Source: Verrucomicrobiota bacterium
GTDB taxonomy: Bacteria; Verrucomicrobiota; Verrucomicrobiia; Verrucomicrobiales; Akkermansiaceae
NCBI GenBank assembly: GCA_026397725.1
Contig: JAPLUI010000378.1
Coordinates: 1 to 38,083, forward strand
Direction: 5' to 3'
DNA: 38,083 bases
Part shown: piece by piece, positions 33,689 through 38,083 of the stretch
Layout of the letters: each line of letters begins with the position of its first letter
Numbering within the stretch: the first letter of the stretch is position 1
Position numbers and translations under genes: made by a program
The notes under the pieces: generated by a model
The model's input: the letters and a program-made list of their open reading frames with translations, nothing else
What the model was told of the DNA's origin: nothing
Database searches by the model: none

Positions 33689-33747
33689 TTCCCGCCGACC
33701 AGTGCCGCTGATCCAACCAACCAACCCTGGCGCCAGCTTGCCGGTTC

Positions 33748-35238
33748 ATGAGTGATTCTTCCGTGGCACTTGGAGCCGCCGGTCTGCCCCGGCATCCGCC
33801 GGGGCTCCGCACGCTGTTTTTCACCGAGATGTGGGAACGCTTCAGCTACTATGGCATGCGGGCCCTCCTGGTCCTCTTCATGGTTAGGGAAGTGGACGGG
33901 GGCGGCATGGGACTCAGCGACGAGGTGGCCACGGCCATTTACGGACTCTATACGGCGGGCGTCTATCTGATGGCGCTGCCGGGAGGTTGGCTCGCCGACC
34001 GCATCTTCGGGGCGCAGCGGACGGTTTGGTTAGGCGGCATCATCATTGCCCTCGGGCACTTCACCCTGGCCCTGCCATGGACCCAAACGTTTTACTGCGG
34101 CTTGGTCCTCGTCGTGGTCGGCAGCGGCATCCTCAAACCGAACATGAGCGCCTTGGTCGGGGAACTCTATCCGGAAGGGGGCGCCCGCCGCGACGCCGGC
34201 TTCACCATTTTTTACATGGGCGTGAATCTCGGTGCGGCGCTCGGGCCCATTGCCTGCTGCTATCTGGCCCAAGGCCTGGGCTGGCATTGGGGGTTTGCCG
34301 CGGCGGGCGTCGGGATGGTCCTGGGCTTGGTGCAGTTCCGGGGTTCCAGGAATTTGTTAGGCAAGGCCGGGGCAGCGGTGCCGCAGGGCATGCGCGTGGG
34401 CCGGGTGGGCATGGGGATGCTGGCAGGTGCCGTGGCGGTGGGGGCGGGCCTGCTTGGGTTATGTCTGGCGGGCATCATCATCATCCATCCGCTCGCCATT
34501 GCCCGCTTCGCATCGCTGGTCATTGTGCTCATCGCGGCGGTCTATTTCGCTTATGTGTTACTATTCCTAGGCTTGGAGCGTGGGGAGAAGCAGCGGATCG
34601 GTCTGATTCTGGTGCTGTTTCTCGCTGCGGCGCTGTTCTGGGCCGGCTTTGAGCAAGCCGGCTCGTCCTTCAATCTGTTTGCGGAGCGCTACACCGATCG
34701 GGCGCTCGGTGCCACCGGCTTCGTGATTCCGGCGGGCTGGTTCCAATCGCTGGGTGCGGTGTTTGTCATCGCGCTGGCGCCGCTGATGGCGGCGCTGTGG
34801 GTGGTGCTGGCCCGCCGCAACCTGAATCCCTCGATCCCGATGAAATTCGGGCTCGGGCTGTTGTTTCTGGCGCTCGGCTTTGTCGTCATGGCTGCCGCTT
34901 CCGGTTTCGTCGCCGCCGGCCAACCGGTGCTGCCAGGGTGGTTGATCGCCACCTATCTGATCCACACCGTCGGAGAACTCTGCCTGAGTCCGGTCGGGCT
35001 CAGCTCGGTGACCAAGCTGGCCCCTCGCAAGTTGCTCGGGCAAATGATGGGCCTCTGGTTTCTCGCGACGGCCCTCGGCAATCTGCTCGCCGGCTTGTTG
35101 GCCGGGGCCTTCACCGTTGATGCCATCCAACACTGGCCAGTCATGTATTTGAAGATCACGATTCTGCCCGTCGCCGCCGCCTTGCTGCTGATGCTCTTTT
35201 CCAAATGGCTCAATGGCCTGGCCCCGGACGTGAAGTAG
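33748..35238 (+). CDS. Proton-coupled oligopeptide transporter (POT/PTR2 family)
   Basis: The product has 496 residues, a normal POT length, with 12-14 predicted membrane segments. The signature FFTEMWERFSYYGMR at the start contains the ExxERFxYYG proton-coupling motif. Other typical parts are GGWLADRIFG and the GSGILKPNMSALVGELY segment. It imports di- and tripeptides across the inner membrane with protons. As the last gene of an operon with two peptidase domains, it is the logical uptake step for released peptides. It starts 59 bp after the GH146-peptidase gene and ends 20 bp before the convergent histidine kinase gene. Confidence 0.92.
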   Translation: MSDSSVALGAAGLPRHPPGLRTLFFTEMWERFSYYGMRALLVLFMVREVDGGGMGLSDEVATAIYGLYTAGVYLMALPGGWLADRIFGAQRTVWLGGIIIALGHFTLALPWTQTFYCGLVLVVVGSGILKPNMSALVGELYPEGGARRDAGFTIFYMGVNLGAALGPIACCYLAQGLGWHWGFAAAGVGMVLGLVQFRGSRNLLGKAGAAVPQGMRVGRVGMGMLAGAVAVGAGLLGLCLAGIIIIHPLAIARFASLVIVLIAAVYFAYVLLFLGLERGEKQRIGLILVLFLAAALFWAGFEQAGSSFNLFAERYTDRALGATGFVIPAGWFQSLGAVFVIALAPLMAALWVVLARRNLNPSIPMKFGLGLLFLALGFVVMAAASGFVAAGQPVLPGWLIATYLIHTVGELCLSPVGLSSVTKLAPRKLLGQMMGLWFLATALGNLLAGLLAGAFTVDAIQHWPVMYLKITILPVAAALLLMLFSKWLNGLAPDVK

Positions 35239-35258
35239 CTGAGTTGGAAAGCATGACT

Positions 35259-37334
35259 TCACGCGTTGCCCGCCGCAGCCCTGGCAGACCGGGCTTGGCG
35301 CAGGCGTTTGCTTGCCACGGGCACGCTGAGCCTGAGCCGGGTGCCAGCCCCCGGCTGGCTGTCGATGCCAAGGTCCGCGCCAAGCGCCTCGGAGCGCTGC
35401 CGCAACGCGTGGAGGGTCGCCGGACGCTCCAGGCGCTCCGGTGCGATGCCCACGCCGTTGTCGGTGATCGTGAGTTGGAACCGGGCCCCGGCCATTTCGG
35501 CGCGGACTTCCACCTTTGACGCACTGGCATGGCGCATGATGTTGTGCAGGGCCTCCCGGAAAAACAGGAACAGGTGGCGGGTCGCCTCGTCGGGAAGCTC
35601 CACCTGCCAAGCCGCTTCGTTCGCGGTGAATTTCCAGTCCAGGGCCTCGAGCATGATCGAACTGGTCTCACGCAGGTGCTCGATCGTGCCAATGCGATGC
35701 CCGCCTTGCGGCCTGAGCAACCAAACGATGTCGCGGACGGCACTGACCGTCTCGGCGGCAATTCGCTGAATCCGCTTCAAGTCGTCAGAGGGACCGGAAC
35801 GCCCCTCGGCCAGATCAGCAAACATCTGAATGCTGCCGAGGTTGCTCCCGACCTCGTCGTGCAGGTCCCCGGCAATGCGTTCGCGCACTTGGAGCAAGTT
35901 CCGGTGCGCGTGAACGCGGTAGCGGATCGGCAAGGCCACAATCAGGAAGGCCCCAGCCAAACCCAGCACCGTCAGGAACGTCAGCCCCGCACGCCGCCAG
36001 CCACTCACCAAGCGCTCGGTCTCGACCCGCAATTCAAAGCGGCGGGTTTCGAGCTGCAGGCGCCGGTCGAGTTGGGTGAGCCACTCGCGGGTCGCCACCA
36101 ACCGGCCATCCGGCCCGAAGCCATCACTGAGAGCGGCACTGCTCCAGTAGCGGCCACCCGTGGCAAACAGGTTGGGCATGCCGTCCGGTGAGCGCACGAC
36201 CCTCCCCAGCGCCAGGTTCTGGTCAGCCGCCAGGACCTCCACCTCGCTCAGGGCGAAAAACGCGGGATAGCTCTCGAAGGCTTTCCACAACTCGGTGGCT
36301 TCGACTCTAACATAGCGCCCGCGGCTGGCTGCGAAGGGCACCACCACCGGATTGTGCCCGGGATTGCGCAGCTCACGTTCGGCAAGGATCGACCACTTGC
36401 TACGGTCTGCGTAGTCACTCGTTTCGGCAATCGAGATCACCAATTTCCGGGGAAAACCGAATCCGCTTGGCAGGTCGGACGTCGGGCGCTTGGCCGGAAA
36501 CAGGCGGACGGCATCCACCACCGCGGACTCGCCAAGGTCCACCGTCAACGAGGCCGCCTCGCTCGCTTTGGCCCGGCCTTGGGAGAGCCAGCCGATATTC
36601 TGGTGATCTCCCGCAGGAATCTCCGGCAAGCCCAGCGGCGTCTGACCATCGACAAGAAATGCGGGTTTCCAATGCCAGGGTGCGGACGGTGCCGCCCCGC
36701 CGAGGCTGCGGACCTCCCCATCGGTGGCGATGTTCCGCTCCCCCTCGAAGGCAAACACCTCGGCCCAGGCATGCACGAAGCTCTTGTCGTCCTCGGCGTC
36801 CGGATGCAGCAGATCGGCCGTAATCCGCAAACCCGCCGCGGCCAGCGGCGGTGACACTTGATAGACGAAGGGATGCCCCCGCCGCACCGGATGGGAGCGC
36901 GTGTGGCGCTCCCGTGCCACGCAGCTCAGCACCTCGCCCGCAGCGTCGATCAACTCCACCGTGAAGGCGTCCGGCATGCCATACTGGGCGTCCAAGCCCC
37001 GCGCGTCGTAGCGTCGCGCCGGCACCAATGCCACCAGATCCACCACCGCACTGGTCGGCCAGCGGACTTCAACGACGCAACGGGAATCCCCAACGGGTGC
37101 CGCACGGGGGCAAAAGCTGGCATAGCCGCCGGTACCGCCCTGATTGTCGAGCGGAATTCCCGGCAAGGCATCCAACTCGGGTGCCAATTCCGCCAACTCT
37201 CGTGCCACTTCCTTCAAGCGATTTGAAAACGCCCCTGCCAGGCGTTCGTCCCAACCGACCTCGCCAGCCGTCCCCGCCGTCACCAGCAGGCAAGCCACGG
37301 CGATCCACCTGAGAAATTCCGGGATGCGACTCAT
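35259..37334 (-). CDS. Sensor histidine kinase with periplasmic discoidin-like domains
   Basis: The product has 691 residues with a signal/anchor (about 9-24). The long periplasmic part (about 60-440) contains two discoidin/galactose-binding-like beta-sandwiches (WPTSAVVDLVALVP, LTVDLGESAVVDAVRLFP). A membrane segment spans about 451-470. The cytoplasmic part is of the NarL-partner type: phosphoacceptor His492 in RIAGDLHDEVGSNLG, N-box EALHNIMRHA (about 594-603) and DNGVGI (625-630). No response regulator is next to it. It converges on the transporter gene. Its sugar-binding-like sensor would suit detection of a polysaccharide or glycoprotein, but a link to the operon is only positional. Confidence 0.88.
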   Translation of the reverse strand: MSRIPEFLRWIAVACLLVTAGTAGEVGWDERLAGAFSNRLKEVARELAELAPELDALPGIPLDNQGGTGGYASFCPRAAPVGDSRCVVEVRWPTSAVVDLVALVPARRYDARGLDAQYGMPDAFTVELIDAAGEVLSCVARERHTRSHPVRRGHPFVYQVSPPLAAAGLRITADLLHPDAEDDKSFVHAWAEVFAFEGERNIATDGEVRSLGGAAPSAPWHWKPAFLVDGQTPLGLPEIPAGDHQNIGWLSQGRAKASEAASLTVDLGESAVVDAVRLFPAKRPTSDLPSGFGFPRKLVISIAETSDYADRSKWSILAERELRNPGHNPVVVPFAASRGRYVRVEATELWKAFESYPAFFALSEVEVLAADQNLALGRVVRSPDGMPNLFATGGRYWSSAALSDGFGPDGRLVATREWLTQLDRRLQLETRRFELRVETERLVSGWRRAGLTFLTVLGLAGAFLIVALPIRYRVHAHRNLLQVRERIAGDLHDEVGSNLGSIQMFADLAEGRSGPSDDLKRIQRIAAETVSAVRDIVWLLRPQGGHRIGTIEHLRETSSIMLEALDWKFTANEAAWQVELPDEATRHLFLFFREALHNIMRHASASKVEVRAEMAGARFQLTITDNGVGIAPERLERPATLHALRQRSEALGADLGIDSQPGAGTRLRLSVPVASKRLRQARSARAAAGNA

Positions 37335-37429
37335 GCGGACGGCGTTCTAGCGCAAGCGGGCCGCGAAGTGTAGCACGGATTTCGGCCGGAGCAAATACGG
37401 CGTGGCATGGCGGATAACTGCCGCGTCAC

Positions 37430-38083
37430 TCAGCAGCCGACCACGGCGATTTCACGGTTCGCCACCGTTTCCTCGCACCACGAGATCTTTTCATCCCACG
37501 CCACTTCCGTCCGCCGGTCGAAGATCACCAGCCAGCCGCGCCGGGAGCCGAGCGTGTCCATGTATTCGGAAAGTTGCGCCAGCCCATCGGGCAGGGTCTT
37601 GGGGCCGTAGTGGAGCTTGATTTCGATCGGATAGTTCCGGCCCCGGAAGCGGATGCCGAGGTCGAGGCGTTTGCGACCGCTGCCCATCTCGCGTTCGATG
37701 AGCGCCCCGCCGTTGAGCACGCGTTGCAGGAAGGCCATCAGAATCAGATGCGGGGCGGCCTCGCGGTATTGGTAGCGTCCGATCCAGATGTCGCTGTTCT
37801 CGCGCCAGAACTGCTGGTGAGCGTGCGGGCGATGACCGTCGCGTAGATCGGGTTGGCGGGTGAGATCGTGCCGAGCGTCACTTTCACCAAGCCCAGATCC
37901 TTCACATACTCGAAGTCGTCGCCGAGGCGGTCGATCTCGCCGCCTCCGCCGGTCATGACCGGCTCGATGACGCCCCGCACGCGGGGTTCCTTGAGCCGTT
38001 CCAGCAGGGAATCCAGATGCGTGTCGCGGCGACCCATGAGCCGCTCCGCCGCCTCGTCTATCAGCGCGGGGGAAACCGCGGCG
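37430..38083 (-). pseudogene. Frameshifted AAA-ATPase with PD-(D/E)XK domain, partial
   Basis: The frame enters from the right edge of the window (…RRDTHLDSLLERLKEPRV, VKDLGLVKVTLG, NPIYATVIARTL). It breaks at about 37811-37818, where one base appears to be missing in ACCAGCAGTTCTGG. The expected continuation (FWRENSDIWIGRYQYREAAP, then HLILMAFLQRVLNGG) is in the next frame and ends normally at 37430. The C-terminal part has a PD-(D/E)XK-like core (DLGIRFRGRNYPIEIKL). This is the AAA-ATPase-like/DUF1703-type family, often a mobile or defence-associated protein. The reading is either a true pseudogene or a sequencing error of one base. Confidence 0.8.

Noticed and set aside
31961..33724. Open frame of 587 codons on the minus strand opposite the GH146-peptidase gene
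   Set aside because: It is antisense to the fusion gene, its composition is typical of a shadow frame and it has no motif.
24006..35238. A Bacteroidetes-style polysaccharide utilisation locus
   Set aside because: No SusC or SusD gene and no hybrid two-component regulator is present. The transporter is a POT peptide permease.

Overview
The window is GC-rich bacterial DNA (roughly 62-65% by eye). Its gene content fits a Verrucomicrobiota or, less likely, a Planctomycetes-type genome. The clues are an ECF sigma factor coupled to a Ser/Thr kinase with a formylglycine-generating-enzyme-like (FGE/SUMF1) domain, a sensor kinase with discoidin-like periplasmic domains, very large secreted multidomain proteins with Ca-binding TSP3 repeats, carbohydrate-active enzymes without SusC/SusD, and many dispersed intergenic hairpin repeats. 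No rRNA or tRNA gene was seen. The taxonomic call is an inference.

Layout. 1-746: dispersed repeats and a possible gene remnant. 747-3308 (-): secreted fusion of a shortened FGE-like domain with a GH51 arabinofuranosidase, whose start codon lies in a dispersed repeat. 3547-6087 (-): secreted GH127-like (DUF1680) enzyme. 6307-7395 (-): REP-associated (Y1/HUH-like) transposase with a strong hairpin upstream. 7795-11189 (+): ECF sigma factor overlapping a membrane Ser/Thr kinase-FGE fusion. 11851-14457 and 15190-18096 (+): two paralogous secreted proteins sharing a ~175-residue domain (four copies in all), TSP3 repeats and a nearly identical C-terminus and terminator. 18097-18979: repeat-rich spacer with a nested MITE-like insertion. 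18980-21112 (-): large secreted protein of unknown function. 21281-21937 (-): protein made of four tandem helix-turn-helix-like repeats. 22265-22969 (+): SDR oxidoreductase, followed by a lipoprotein. 24006-35238 (+): a tight four-gene operon. 35259-37334 (-): sensor histidine kinase. 37430-38083 (-): frameshifted AAA-ATPase/PD-(D/E)XK gene running off the window.

The most interesting system is the operon at 24006-35238. It encodes a secreted HEYGH metallopeptidase resembling Svx/AvrXca (DUF6055) proteins, a putative six-hairpin glycosidase (DUF5695-like), a beta-L-arabinofuranosidase (GH146/GH127) fused to a second zinc-peptidase domain (HEFAH), and a proton-coupled oligopeptide transporter. 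Gaps are only 23, 9 and 59 bp. Together with the GH51 and GH127 genes this suggests a pathway that strips L-arabinose from, and proteolyses, arabinosylated proteins such as plant hydroxyproline-rich glycoproteins, then imports the peptides. A 41-bp element with two TTCGC-type sites exactly 20 bp apart lies upstream of both this operon and the distant GH127 gene, suggesting co-regulation. The function is inferred; the genes, motifs and shared element are visible in the sequence.

A second window-wide signal is the 5-mer GTTAG/CTAAC. I count 65 occurrences by eye, against 11 for the composition-matched GTTAC/GTAAC. It falls in different reading frames through rare codons (TTA, CTA, AGG, TCT), so it looks selected or generated at the DNA level.
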